Source: Spirochaetaceae bacterium (GTDB taxonomy: Bacteria; Spirochaetota; Spirochaetia; Treponematales; Breznakiellaceae). Taken from it: 7,692 nt of DNA. Below the pieces are notes generated by a model, which had not been told where the DNA came from, made no database searches, and worked only from the letters and a program-made list of their open reading frames with translations. Positions 1-6,919 of this stretch are shown here, piece by piece (the stretch's first letter is position 1; each line of letters starts with the position of its first letter). The translations under genes were made by a program, and so were the position numbers. Location: the NCBI GenBank assembly GCA_031279965.1, contig JAITHM010000126.1, positions 1 to 7,692 of the forward strand, read 5' to 3'.

Positions 1-107
1 GCGGCGGCGGCGGCGGCTCAAGCGATATGTCACCAAGCACAGGCGATGGCGGAAAGGGAGGAGACGGCATTGTAATTATCCGCTTCCCTTATAAAATATT
101 TGAATGA
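1..107 (+). CDS. C-terminal end of a glycine-rich, probably surface-exposed protein (5' truncated by window)
   Basis: An open frame enters from the left edge, with its first complete codon at 3, and ends at TGA 105-107, giving 34 visible residues. It begins with five glycines from a GGC repeat, then a Ser/Asp/Gly-rich stretch, and ends GGKGGDGIVIIRFPYKIFE. The motif GG-x-G-x-GIVIIR-(Y/F) is a familiar C-terminal signature of bacterial glycine-rich surface or secreted proteins, where a low-complexity Gly-rich region closes in a beta-strand. That family knowledge is the basis of the call; the rest of the protein is not visible, so its size, export signal and function are unknown. The next gene on the same strand starts 53 bp downstream, so the two could be co-transcribed. 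Confidence 0.72.
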   Translation, partial: GGGGGSSDMSPSTGDGGKGGDGIVIIRFPYKIFE

Positions 108-150
108 GAAAACGCGACCGCCTGAATCATGCAAGCACTTTCCAAAAAAA

Positions 151-155
151 GGGGG
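151..155 (+). promoter_or_regulatory. Shine-Dalgarno that decides the metallophosphoesterase start
   Basis: A GGGGG run in the purine-rich stretch AAAAAAAGGGGGAAAG lies 5 nt before the ATG at 161. The upstream candidate ATG at 104 is preceded only by AT-rich sequence that codes for the previous protein. This supports translation from 161. Confidence 0.6.
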
Positions 156-160
156 AAAGC

Positions 161-1264
161 ATGTTTTTGCTTATTATTATCCTCTATCTTATATACCTTG
201 CAAGTTTCCTATATATCGCACAATGCATAATATTTGTTTTTAAGATTCCCCGTCCGCCAGCTTATTATCTCTATGCGCTTTGTATTGTACTGTGCCTTTT
301 TAGCATTGTTTCGTTCATTGGCCGGCGCGCCGACCACGGTATTTTACGCCTGATAACACCCTTTAGTTTTATCGTAATGGGGATATGGGCAATAACTATT
401 TCATGCTCACTTATTAATGAACTTACAAATCTTATAGCTTATTTCTTTAAGACAGCTCATTTTCGTTACTATTCAACGCTGATTACGCTCGGTTTAAGCG
501 CCGTATTCTCGCTTTGGTCGCTTGTCAATGCTGCTGTTATTCAGCGGGTCAACGAAATAACTATTCCGGTACAAGGTCTTGGCCGGCCTTCACTGCGTAT
601 CATACAGCTTTCTGATATTCACATTAATGCTGCAACCAGCATCTCAAAAATCACTCGCATTTTTGAAAAAGCAGCAGCGCTTCATGGCGATATAATCGTT
701 TTGACAGGAGATATTTTTGACTCCGACATTCTACATGATGAGTCTTATAAAAGATTTGGATTTGAAAAACTATCAGCACCCGGCGGCGTATATGCAGTTA
801 CAGGAAATCATGATTATTATACAGGTATTTCTATTTTTAATGAACTCTGCAAACAATGTAATATAACAGTACTTGATGATGACAGCATTATGCTTGATGA
901 TATTATAAATATTGCCGGCATCAATGATATTTCATTTCGCAGTTCTGATATGATAACTATCGCACTCTCAGACATAGACAGTCATTATCCGGTGCTTTTT
1001 CTGAGCCATCGTCCTGAATCATTCGATCATATTGCCGCAATTAATGATAAGCATATAGTACAACTTTCAGGGCATACTCACGGCGGACAGATACCGCCTA
1101 TTGAAATTATCCGGCGTTTTTTTATGAAGTATAATACCGGCATTTATTCACAGAAAAATGCGCGCATGTTTGTAAGCAGCGGTACACGCTGGTGGGGGCC
1201 GCCTATGCGTTTTGGAAACACCTGCGAGATTGCAGTAATTAATCTGCATGCGGCAAATGGTTAA
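161..1264 (+). CDS. Membrane-anchored metallophosphoesterase (calcineurin-like, YkuE/YaeI type)
   Basis: A 367-residue protein with an N-terminal membrane region and a C-terminal dinuclear-metal phosphoesterase domain. Hydrophobic segments lie at about residues 1-27, 35-55, 62-85 and 104-127. The catalytic domain then follows with all family motifs: SDIH (D152, H154), GD (G183-D184), GNHD (215-218), H283 in SHRP, and GHTHGG (304-309). These residues bind the two metal ions in calcineurin-like phosphoesterases, so the enzyme should be active. Its substrate cannot be read from sequence; some relatives act on phospholipid or lipid-A-type pyrophosphates. The ATG at 161 was chosen because GGGGGAAAGC lies directly upstream and the protein then begins with a hydrophobic segment. 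An in-frame ATG at 104 would add 19 charged residues and has no ribosome binding site. The stop overlaps the stop of the convergent gene by 4 bp. Confidence 0.9.
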   Translation: MFLLIIILYLIYLASFLYIAQCIIFVFKIPRPPAYYLYALCIVLCLFSIVSFIGRRADHGILRLITPFSFIVMGIWAITISCSLINELTNLIAYFFKTAHFRYYSTLITLGLSAVFSLWSLVNAAVIQRVNEITIPVQGLGRPSLRIIQLSDIHINAATSISKITRIFEKAAALHGDIIVLTGDIFDSDILHDESYKRFGFEKLSAPGGVYAVTGNHDYYTGISIFNELCKQCNITVLDDDSIMLDDIINIAGINDISFRSSDMITIALSDIDSHYPVLFLSHRPESFDHIAAINDKHIVQLSGHTHGGQIPPIEIIRRFFMKYNTGIYSQKNARMFVSSGTRWWGPPMRFGNTCEIAVINLHAANG

Positions 1265-2949
1265 TAAGCACTCTTAAGCACTTTATCTATTTTCTCTGTG
1301 CAAAATGATTTAACAGCATGAAAAAGTACATCATTTTCTTTTATCGCCTTTCGCTGTTTAAGTGCCGCCGCTGTAGGAAGAAATGTAGTAAAAATTGTTC
1401 TTTCAGAAGCAGAAAGCTGCTGAAAATACGATTCAATATTTCGCTCTGGCACCGGTAATTCAGCAATATTACGCCGATAAACAGAAAGAAAATTCTTTGC
1501 CCCGGTAAATGTCCTGCCTCCGGAAAAAAGCTTGATTGTAGTATCAAAAGGGCGTGTCACATTCGGACGAACAGGGAATTGAATAGGCGCACCTTTCCCC
1601 GGCATGGCAATAAAACATGCGTTTGAATTCTGTGCTTTTTCTTCAAGCCTTTTTCGGTACATTTCAAGAGAACGTGTTTCATAATAATAATCATGTGCAC
1701 ATTTAACATACCGCAATGACGGTATATTAAATAAAAATCCGGCAAGCTGAGCACTTACCGGCGAAAATCTATTTTGCAAGCGGTTAAGGAAGGGATAAAA
1801 ATACGCACCTTTTGAATACGCCATACCATCAGGATAGGCAAAATCAGCACCATAAAGCTCTATTGTTTTTGCCCCAAGTTTTTCGGCAAGAGCAATGCCG
1901 GCATACGTTACATTCCCGCCTGATGTATCAAGTGTAATGAATTCCTTAAAATTACTAGTTATATAACGTACAAGCGGATGCCCGCCCGAAAAGAAAAAAC
2001 TTTTCGGTAAACTTAACGCCAATAGAGGGGGGCTTGCAAGATCAACAAAAAGAGTGGTGTGCTCCCTCAACGCTGCAATGCCCTGACACATAAAATGCAG
2101 ATAACTGATATGCTGGCAGTCTATGGAAATAAGCGCTTGCGGCACTATACCGGCAGAAAGAAGAGCTCCCAGCGCCGTATCTGTAGAAATGATAAAAAGT
2201 TCCTCACGTCTTTTTTTAAGCTCATTAAGCTGAATATCCAGCGAAGGTCCCGCAGCACAAACAGCAGCATGCGATACCGGTGCAATAATGCCATGTTGTT
2301 TTTCCGCCAATACAACATTCCGTATGATGTTGGAAAACCAGCGCATTCCAAAATGAGCCTGTACAGAATAATCTGAAGATACAAGGTCTATAGCCTGTTT
2401 TACCGCATCAGCAGCAGGAAGAAAATGCTCTTCGTCAAAATCACAGCGTCCGCGAAGCGGAATAAGCCGTATGCCATTATGTACGCATGGGTGGTATGTC
2501 TCAATAATATAATTAATAATTGTATGTACATCAGGATCAACAAGCAGAGTAACACGCGGATCATTCAAGATATGGACATATTCACACGAACAGAATAATT
2601 CCGCTATGGCATGTATATCATAATCTATTACAAGTATCTTATGTGTAGTATCACGTTCAAGGACAGCTTCAGCAAAATAACCGCCGCCCAATCCCAAAAG
2701 GACAAGATAACCTTCTTCAGTTAATGTTGAACAGAATCTTTCAGCTTCACGTTCAGGCGCAATAAGCGAATGCAGGGTATGTGCTGCTCCTGTCGCGTCA
2801 ACCCATGCAGGTATAGCATTCCCATTTCTACTTTCGACAAAACGGTAGCGCGATAATGTCGTTTCGGCAGCAGAAAGGCGCTTACAAAGTGCATCATTAT
2901 ACGCTGAAAGCGCAAGAAGATTTCTATCAAAATAATAGTGTTTTTCCAT
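1261..2949 (-). CDS. MptE-like/DUF115 protein, motility-associated-factor (Maf) glycosyltransferase family
   Basis: A 562-residue cytoplasmic protein with no signal peptide. The N-terminal part carries a Rossmann-like nucleotide-fold stretch, VLLGLGGGYFAEAV (about 83-96), followed by a hydrophobic strand ending in an acidic turn (KILVIDYD, 104-111). The central part matches the MptE-like/DUF115 fold: CAAGPSLD (231-238), IISTDTALGALLSAGIVP (253-270), ALISIDCQ (272-279) and the later YGADFAYPDGMAYSKGA (366-382). In spirochaetes, Campylobacter and Aeromonas, proteins of this family are called Maf; some transfer nonulosonic acid sugars to flagellin. A role in protein glycosylation or motility is therefore an inference, since no flagellar or sugar-biosynthesis gene is in view. 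The start at 2949 was chosen over an in-frame upstream ATG at 3042 because of a strong GGAGGGG ribosome binding site; the upstream start would also run into the preceding gene. It is the last gene of the minus-strand group. Confidence 0.82.
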   Translation of the reverse strand: MEKHYYFDRNLLALSAYNDALCKRLSAAETTLSRYRFVESRNGNAIPAWVDATGAAHTLHSLIAPEREAERFCSTLTEEGYLVLLGLGGGYFAEAVLERDTTHKILVIDYDIHAIAELFCSCEYVHILNDPRVTLLVDPDVHTIINYIIETYHPCVHNGIRLIPLRGRCDFDEEHFLPAADAVKQAIDLVSSDYSVQAHFGMRWFSNIIRNVVLAEKQHGIIAPVSHAAVCAAGPSLDIQLNELKKRREELFIISTDTALGALLSAGIVPQALISIDCQHISYLHFMCQGIAALREHTTLFVDLASPPLLALSLPKSFFFSGGHPLVRYITSNFKEFITLDTSGGNVTYAGIALAEKLGAKTIELYGADFAYPDGMAYSKGAYFYPFLNRLQNRFSPVSAQLAGFLFNIPSLRYVKCAHDYYYETRSLEMYRKRLEEKAQNSNACFIAMPGKGAPIQFPVRPNVTRPFDTTIKLFSGGRTFTGAKNFLSVYRRNIAELPVPERNIESYFQQLSASERTIFTTFLPTAAALKQRKAIKENDVLFHAVKSFCTEKIDKVLKSAY

Positions 2950-2957
2950 GGTGCTCC

Positions 2958-2962
2958 CCTCC
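2958..2962 (-). promoter_or_regulatory. Strong Shine-Dalgarno for the MptE-like/Maf gene
   Basis: GGAGG on the minus strand lies 8 nt before the ATG at 2949, inside the purine tract GAGAGGGGGAGGGGAG (2955-2970). It decides the start against the longer reading frame from 3042. Confidence 0.7.
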
Positions 2963-3005
2963 CCCTCTCTGGTGCGACGGCTAATTTTTAGCTTCCTCTG
3001 CCTGT

Positions 3006-3839
3006 TTAATTGTATACGGCATTGGCTTTTTCCCGAAACCACGAAAGTATCGCCTCTGAACGGGATGCAAAAGAAACGCCAACCCTGTTCTTCATGCCTA
3101 AAAAGGAAAGCGCATCAGCCATTGAGATTGTGTAGATAAGTATTCCTTCTCGAAGATCAAGCACAGTCACTATTGAACGAAGCTTTTCTTTGCCAAGCAC
3201 AGGGATAATTCCATAAGATATAGGCGTTAAATTTGTCTGTTGGAACAGAATACCATCATTACGCACCCAAAAATCAAACTTGTAAATATTTTCACCAAAA
3301 GTCAAATCTTTTTGTTTTGCATAAAGCACTAGATGAGCGGGTAAATTCCGCACAGTAAATAGCGGATCAGGAAGTTTATTTTTTGCCTCAGGTGAATCAA
3401 CAACATGAGAAATTTCATACAAAAGGCGGGTTTTTTTCCTGCTTACCGAATAATAACGAAGTCCTTCAAGCGTACTTAGCGATAATATGCCATTAAAAAG
3501 CTTTGTTTTTTCATCAATATTCCACAATTTTTGCCGTGAGGCAGGTTTTTTGTACCAGCAGATACTCTCAACCATAATACTGGGGTTAAGCTCTGAAACA
3601 AGCTTTTCAATCATTTCATTAAGTGCGGCATAACGCGGTATAAGCTCAAGCCGCATGTCATCACCATGCACAGAAGAAATCACCTCTTCATTTATAACAC
3701 GATCTTGTAAATCAGGCGGTAAAAAATCCGAAAGTTGTGCCCATACACGCGGACAAACAAGAAATAGTGCACACACAATTAGTTTAGTCAGCTTACATAC
3801 GAGGTGATCTAAACGAAACACGAACTTGTTTATAGACAC
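3006..3839 (-). CDS. Exported protein of unknown function, downstream of jag
   Basis: I do not recognise this gene with confidence; it may belong to one of the spirochaete-restricted uncharacterised families (DUF6675 comes to mind, unverified). From the chosen GTG start it has 277 residues. The N-terminus has a basic region, a hydrophobic core LIVCALFLVC and a signal-peptidase-I-like VWA|Q site (after about residue 34), so the mature protein is probably periplasmic or at the outer membrane. The rest is a mixed soluble sequence without cysteine pairs, repeats or catalytic motifs that I can identify. The start is uncertain. The frame is open up to an ATG at 3908, which would overlap jag by 116 bp and put about 40 residues before the hydrophobic core. 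GTG 3839 has a weak AGG 5 nt upstream and overlaps jag by 47 bp; GTG 3821 and CTG 3791 are alternatives. The downstream gene begins 56 bp after the stop. Confidence 0.75.
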   Translation of the reverse strand: MSINKFVFRLDHLVCKLTKLIVCALFLVCPRVWAQLSDFLPPDLQDRVINEEVISSVHGDDMRLELIPRYAALNEMIEKLVSELNPSIMVESICWYKKPASRQKLWNIDEKTKLFNGILSLSTLEGLRYYSVSRKKTRLLYEISHVVDSPEAKNKLPDPLFTVRNLPAHLVLYAKQKDLTFGENIYKFDFWVRNDGILFQQTNLTPISYGIIPVLGKEKLRSIVTVLDLREGILIYTISMADALSFLGMKNRVGVSFASRSEAILSWFREKANAVYN

Positions 3840-4512
3840 CTTCACCTTCACTTTTGGTCTCAATATCGCCCGCCTTATCAAGTGTTGTATGTATGAGTCT
3901 TCTATCATAAGGATTCATCGGTTCAAGCAGTATTGATCTTCGTGACAAACGCACTTTTGCAGCCACTGAATAGGCAAGTCGCACCAATATTTCTTCATGA
4001 TGCAGGCGGTAATTCTCGCAGTCAAGAATAACACGCATTTCGCCCCTATGAATTTTTTTCGTATACAATGTCGCAATAAGTTGAAGCGCATCAAGCGTTC
4101 TTCCTTTCTTGCCAATAACAATTGCCGAATGTGCCGTTTCGACATTCAGCGTAATCTTGCGCTTTTCCCGGGACTGAACAGTTACCTTGCCGGATATGTT
4201 CATTTTTTCAATAATTATAGTAACAAACTCAAGAAGCAGACGCTCAAATTCCTCGTCAGCGGGCATAGCTTCGTCCAAAGTACTATGCGCTGCGCTGCGG
4301 CGTTCAAATGTTTTTGCAGGATAATGATGCCCTCCTCCGTGCGGCGCTTCATCACCAAGATGCAGTCTGATGCGCACAAAACCTTTCTTAAACAAGCCGC
4401 CGCGTTGAACTTCAAGAATTTCGACATCAAAACTATCACGCTCGACACCAAGTTCAAGCATCGCTCTTTCAATAGCTTCTTTTTCTGTTTTACCTTCAAA
4501 ATCATACGTCAT
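3793..4512 (-). CDS. jag: Jag/SpoIIIJ-associated RNA-binding protein (Jag-N, KH and R3H domains)
   Basis: A 239-residue cytoplasmic RNA-binding protein (Jag, also called KhpB or EloR in Gram-positives). It has the three expected domains in order. The Jag-N domain (about 1-52) includes GKTEKEAIERAMLELGV and RGGLFKKGFVRIR. A variable charged linker covers about 53-85. The KH domain (about 108-167) has the GKKG loop at 134-137 preceded by IVI. The R3H domain (about 172-239) has R204-x3-H208 in PYDRRLIH. Length and order fit bacterial Jag. The family sits next to yidC in many bacteria and is linked with cell elongation and envelope control in firmicutes; its role in spirochaetes is not established. 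It starts 2 bp after the yidC stop with a GGAGG 5 nt upstream, indicating translational coupling. Confidence 0.95.
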   Translation of the reverse strand: MTYDFEGKTEKEAIERAMLELGVERDSFDVEILEVQRGGLFKKGFVRIRLHLGDEAPHGGGHHYPAKTFERRSAAHSTLDEAMPADEEFERLLLEFVTIIIEKMNISGKVTVQSREKRKITLNVETAHSAIVIGKKGRTLDALQLIATLYTKKIHRGEMRVILDCENYRLHHEEILVRLAYSVAAKVRLSRRSILLEPMNPYDRRLIHTTLDKAGDIETKSEGEGVYKQVRVSFRSPRM

Positions 4513-4514
4513 AA

Positions 4515-6317
4515 TTACCTCCGTTTCTTTTTTTTAGGCGGAGCGATTACCTTACGAACAGATTCTTCACTTTGAGTAATTACCGCCTTGTGTTTCAAGA
4601 TAAATTTATTGATGGCAAGCTGCTGAATCATCGTCAATATATTCGACATAATCCAATATACCAAAAGTCCTGATGGAACATTATAAAGCACAAAGAAAAA
4701 TACAATAGGCATTACATAAAGCATCATTTTCATTTGAGCATTGCTTTGTTGACCAGGAGTCTGTGTCAATTTTCCAGAAATAAGCTGTGAGCCTACATAG
4801 ATAAAAGGCAATATACGAATCTCACTCCATCCCAACAACGGAAGCTGAAATGGAGCAAAACTATAGACATACTCAGGCTGTGAAAGATCAGGAATCCAGC
4901 CGGAAATGAATACGGCACCGCGTAAATCAAAATGATTGTTAAAGAGATTATACATTGCAAAAAATATCGGTATTTGAATAAGAAGTGGCAAGCAGCCAGA
5001 AAGTGGATTATAACCTTCTTTTTTATAAAGCGCCCCCATTTCTGCATTCAGCTTCATAGGGTTGTCCCGGTATTTATCCTGAAGTTCTTTAATTTTCGGT
5101 GCCATAGCCTGCATGCGCAATGTGCCTTCTGAACTTTTTTTAGTAAGCGGAAATAATATAAGCTTGACCAAGAGCGTTACAAGAATAATTGCGACCCCAT
5201 AGTTGGGAATAAGCGCGTAAAATAACGTTAAAAGTTTTTTTAAGACCCATTCAAGCGGATTGAGTATCGCCCAAAAACCGCTGGTATTTGCCGCTTCTGA
5301 AAGATGTAAATTGCCCAAATCTTTCCAATAACTTTTGTTGGTTTCGTAAATCTCGAGGGTTGAAGATGTTTTAGGTCCCAGATAAAAACGAAATTTGTCT
5401 ATCTGCACCGCCGAAGAGAGTACCGGCCGTTCTATGAAAAGCCGAGAAAACGCCGGAATTCCTGGGTCATTTCCCCGCATAGAAAAGATATATCCATAAT
5501 GTGTAGTATCAGGAATCGCTATCAACGAAAAATATTTTCCCGCTATTGCAGCCCAGGAAACAGACTCGGTTACCAGGGCATCGTTTGACGCTGTTACTTT
5601 TTCATCTTTCCGCTTGCCATTAATAAAGGTGATATAACGCCGGTAATCTTCCCGTTCATCAAGCACCGCAAACCGGGGGCCGATTTGCGGCCCGCAATTC
5701 AACGTATAGGCAACATGCCCTGAAACACCTGAAAAGTTCAGCGCGGGAATAGTACTTCCACCATCAATTGTTATATCAAGTTCAAACATGTATTCATCAG
5801 GTATGAATGTATATTTCTTAGAAAGAGTAAATACCGTGGACGCGAGCGTGAACCGGCGGGAAAACAGGATTTCATAATCAGAAATAACCGTTGTTTGAAA
5901 GAGGCTTTCAAGCGGCGTAACATCCATACCGCCAAATCCAACTCCAAAAGCATGGCTCTCCCGCTCGCCTGAAAATATCATATCAACAAAATCTTCACCA
6001 TCAAGATGCTCTTTAAGCCTGAAAGCAACAATATCGCCGCCAGCATTACTTAAACGAACATCAAGGTACTTAGTGCTGATTGTATAATATTCAGGCATCG
6101 CCTCAAGGCTTGCCTCTTCGCTTAACTCAGCATCTTCACGGGAGCTGGACATAACTTCTCGCGGCACCGGCGGCACAGCCTCATCAGCAACAACACGCTC
6201 TGGCCGCACGGAAACCGCTTCCGGCGGTTTGGGCGGATACAAAGCCTGCATTGCCAATGAATAAATGATAATAACCGCGATTGATAGAACAACGGCTAGA
6301 ACTGTCTTTTTTTCCAT
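4515..6317 (-). CDS. yidC: Membrane protein insertase YidC (Oxa1 family, Gram-negative type with P1 domain)
   Basis: A 600-residue inner-membrane insertase that places Sec-dependent and Sec-independent proteins in the membrane. It has an N-terminal signal-anchor segment (about 4-27), an acidic Pro-rich linker (about 28-75) and a large periplasmic P1 beta domain (about 76-315). The conserved five-helix core follows from about 350 to 575. Core signatures include GVAIILVTLLVKLILFPLTKK (spanning 374-394), the cytoplasmic hairpin MAPKIKELQDKYRDNP, YNPLSGCLPLLIQIPIFFAMY (436-456) and PSGLLVYWIMSN (548-559). The residue aligned by eye with the groove arginine of E. coli YidC (R366) is K385, a conservative basic change. 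The protein ends in a basic tail PPKKKKRR that may contact the ribosome. The P1 domain marks it as the diderm form. GAGG lies 4 nt before the ATG; the start overlaps yidD by 22 bp. Confidence 0.97.
   Translation of the reverse strand: MEKKTVLAVVLSIAVIIIYSLAMQALYPPKPPEAVSVRPERVVADEAVPPVPREVMSSSREDAELSEEASLEAMPEYYTISTKYLDVRLSNAGGDIVAFRLKEHLDGEDFVDMIFSGERESHAFGVGFGGMDVTPLESLFQTTVISDYEILFSRRFTLASTVFTLSKKYTFIPDEYMFELDITIDGGSTIPALNFSGVSGHVAYTLNCGPQIGPRFAVLDEREDYRRYITFINGKRKDEKVTASNDALVTESVSWAAIAGKYFSLIAIPDTTHYGYIFSMRGNDPGIPAFSRLFIERPVLSSAVQIDKFRFYLGPKTSSTLEIYETNKSYWKDLGNLHLSEAANTSGFWAILNPLEWVLKKLLTLFYALIPNYGVAIILVTLLVKLILFPLTKKSSEGTLRMQAMAPKIKELQDKYRDNPMKLNAEMGALYKKEGYNPLSGCLPLLIQIPIFFAMYNLFNNHFDLRGAVFISGWIPDLSQPEYVYSFAPFQLPLLGWSEIRILPFIYVGSQLISGKLTQTPGQQSNAQMKMMLYVMPIVFFFVLYNVPSGLLVYWIMSNILTMIQQLAINKFILKHKAVITQSEESVRKVIAPPKKKKRR
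4518..4522 (-). promoter_or_regulatory. Shine-Dalgarno of jag embedded in the last codons of yidC
   Basis: On the minus strand the final yidC codons CGG AGG TAA (Arg-Arg-stop) contain GGAGG, placed 5 nt before the jag ATG. The same bases therefore encode the basic YidC tail and recruit ribosomes for Jag. Confidence 0.8.
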
Positions 6318-6562
6318 GTAACCTCGATTGCGGTCTTTCCGGGAACCGGATCGTATCCGCCTTGCGAAAAAGGATGGCAGCGCAGAAGGCGCTTAATCGC
6401 TAGAAAAAGCCCCCGTACCACGCCATGAACCTGTACAGCCTCAACAGTGTAGGCCGAACAAGAAGGATAAAATCTGCAACAAGCACCTCCTTTATAAGGA
6501 GAAATGCCGGTTTGGTATAACCAGAGGGCACCTATAACAATCCGTTCAACTATTTTAGCCAT
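6296..6562 (-). CDS. yidD: Membrane protein insertion efficiency factor YidD
   Basis: An 88-residue peripheral inner-membrane protein that assists YidC-dependent insertion. The family signature is complete: YQTGISP (16-22), CRFYPSCSAY (29-38) with C29 and C35, HG (46-47), the amphipathic segment GLFLAIKRLLRC (51-62), CHPFSQGGYDPVP (62-74). Cysteines are at 28, 29, 35 and 62. Length is normal for the family (about 70-100). It starts 8 bp inside rnpA and ends 22 bp inside yidC. No clear Shine-Dalgarno precedes its ATG, so it probably depends on ribosomes terminating on rnpA. The rnpA-yidD-yidC order is the classical bacterial arrangement. Confidence 0.96.
   Translation of the reverse strand: MAKIVERIVIGALWLYQTGISPYKGGACCRFYPSCSAYTVEAVQVHGVVRGLFLAIKRLLRCHPFSQGGYDPVPGKTAIEVTWKKRQF
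6322..6325 (-). promoter_or_regulatory. Shine-Dalgarno of yidC inside yidD
   Basis: GAGG on the minus strand lies 4 nt before the yidC ATG at 6317 and within the last codons of yidD. This internal site explains how yidC is translated although its start lies inside the upstream gene. Confidence 0.6.
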
Positions 6563-6908
6563 CGTTCAAAATCCGCGCTTTTCGTAACAAATTCTCAAAC
6601 TGAGTGAATCGTCGCTGATAATCCGCCGTTTCGTCAGGAAAAACCAGCAGAACAAGATCAAACCCAGCTTCCAGTTTATGCCGAAGATGCCGCCACGCCT
6701 CCCGCCCCCAACGGCGTGCACGGTTTCTCCGGACAGCATTGCCAAATTTTCGGGGAAGGGCATACGCAATACGATTATACTCCCGCGTATTTCGTGCAAA
6801 GTAAAGCTTTGCTCCCCAACAGGCAACTGAATTCCCCCGTTTAAAAAGAACACCTATCTCATCCGATTTTTTTAGGTGTTCCAATTTCGGAAAAAACCGC
6901 CGTTTCAT
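6555..6908 (-). CDS. rnpA: Ribonuclease P protein component
   Basis: A 117-residue basic protein that binds the RNase P RNA and helps it cleave the 5' leader from precursor tRNAs. The diagnostic RNR motif is present as NAVRRNRARRWGREAWR (57-73), with R60, R61, N62, R65, R66, R69 and E70 in the expected pattern. The conserved beta strand AYALPRKFGNAV precedes it, and the C-terminal FDLVLLVFP strand matches the family. Length is normal. The start follows the rpmH stop by 11 bp; only a weak GGGTG lies upstream, so translation may be coupled to rpmH. The RNase P RNA gene (rnpB) is not in this window. Confidence 0.96.
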   Translation of the reverse strand: MKRRFFPKLEHLKKSDEIGVLFKRGNSVACWGAKLYFARNTREYNRIAYALPRKFGNAVRRNRARRWGREAWRHLRHKLEAGFDLVLLVFPDETADYQRRFTQFENLLRKARILNDG

Positions 6909-6919
6909 CGGCGCACCCG

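Noticed and set aside
104..160. In-frame ATG at 104 as start of the metallophosphoesterase
   Set aside because: No ribosome binding site is present, it overlaps the stop of the preceding gene, and the added 19 residues are charged and unlike a membrane N-terminus. The ATG at 161 has a G-rich Shine-Dalgarno.
1265..1282. Direct repeat TAAGCACT at 1265-1272 and 1275-1282
   Set aside because: It lies within the coding end of the MptE-like gene (codons for KVLKSAY) and two 8-bp copies are likely chance; it cannot form a hairpin.
2059..2376. Plus-strand open frame of 105 codons opposite the MptE-like gene
   Set aside because: It is antisense to the conserved DUF115 core and shows no domain or start signal.
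2955..2970. G-rich tract as a G-quadruplex
   Set aside because: Only two runs of four or more G are present; the tract is better explained as an extended Shine-Dalgarno.
2980..2992. Small palindrome GCTAA-TTT-TTAGC in the gap before the MptE-like gene
   Set aside because: The stem is only 5 bp and AT-rich with no T run after it, too weak to call a terminator or operator.
2950..3042. In-frame ATG at 3042 as start of the MptE-like gene
   Set aside because: It would overlap the upstream gene by 37 bp and add a basic segment encoded by the gap and the ribosome binding site itself. The start at 2949 has a strong GGAGG.
3997..4575. Plus-strand open frame of 192 codons opposite jag
   Set aside because: It is antisense to a well-supported gene, lacks a ribosome binding site, and its translation is rich in Phe, Lys, Arg and Asn as expected for a shadow frame.
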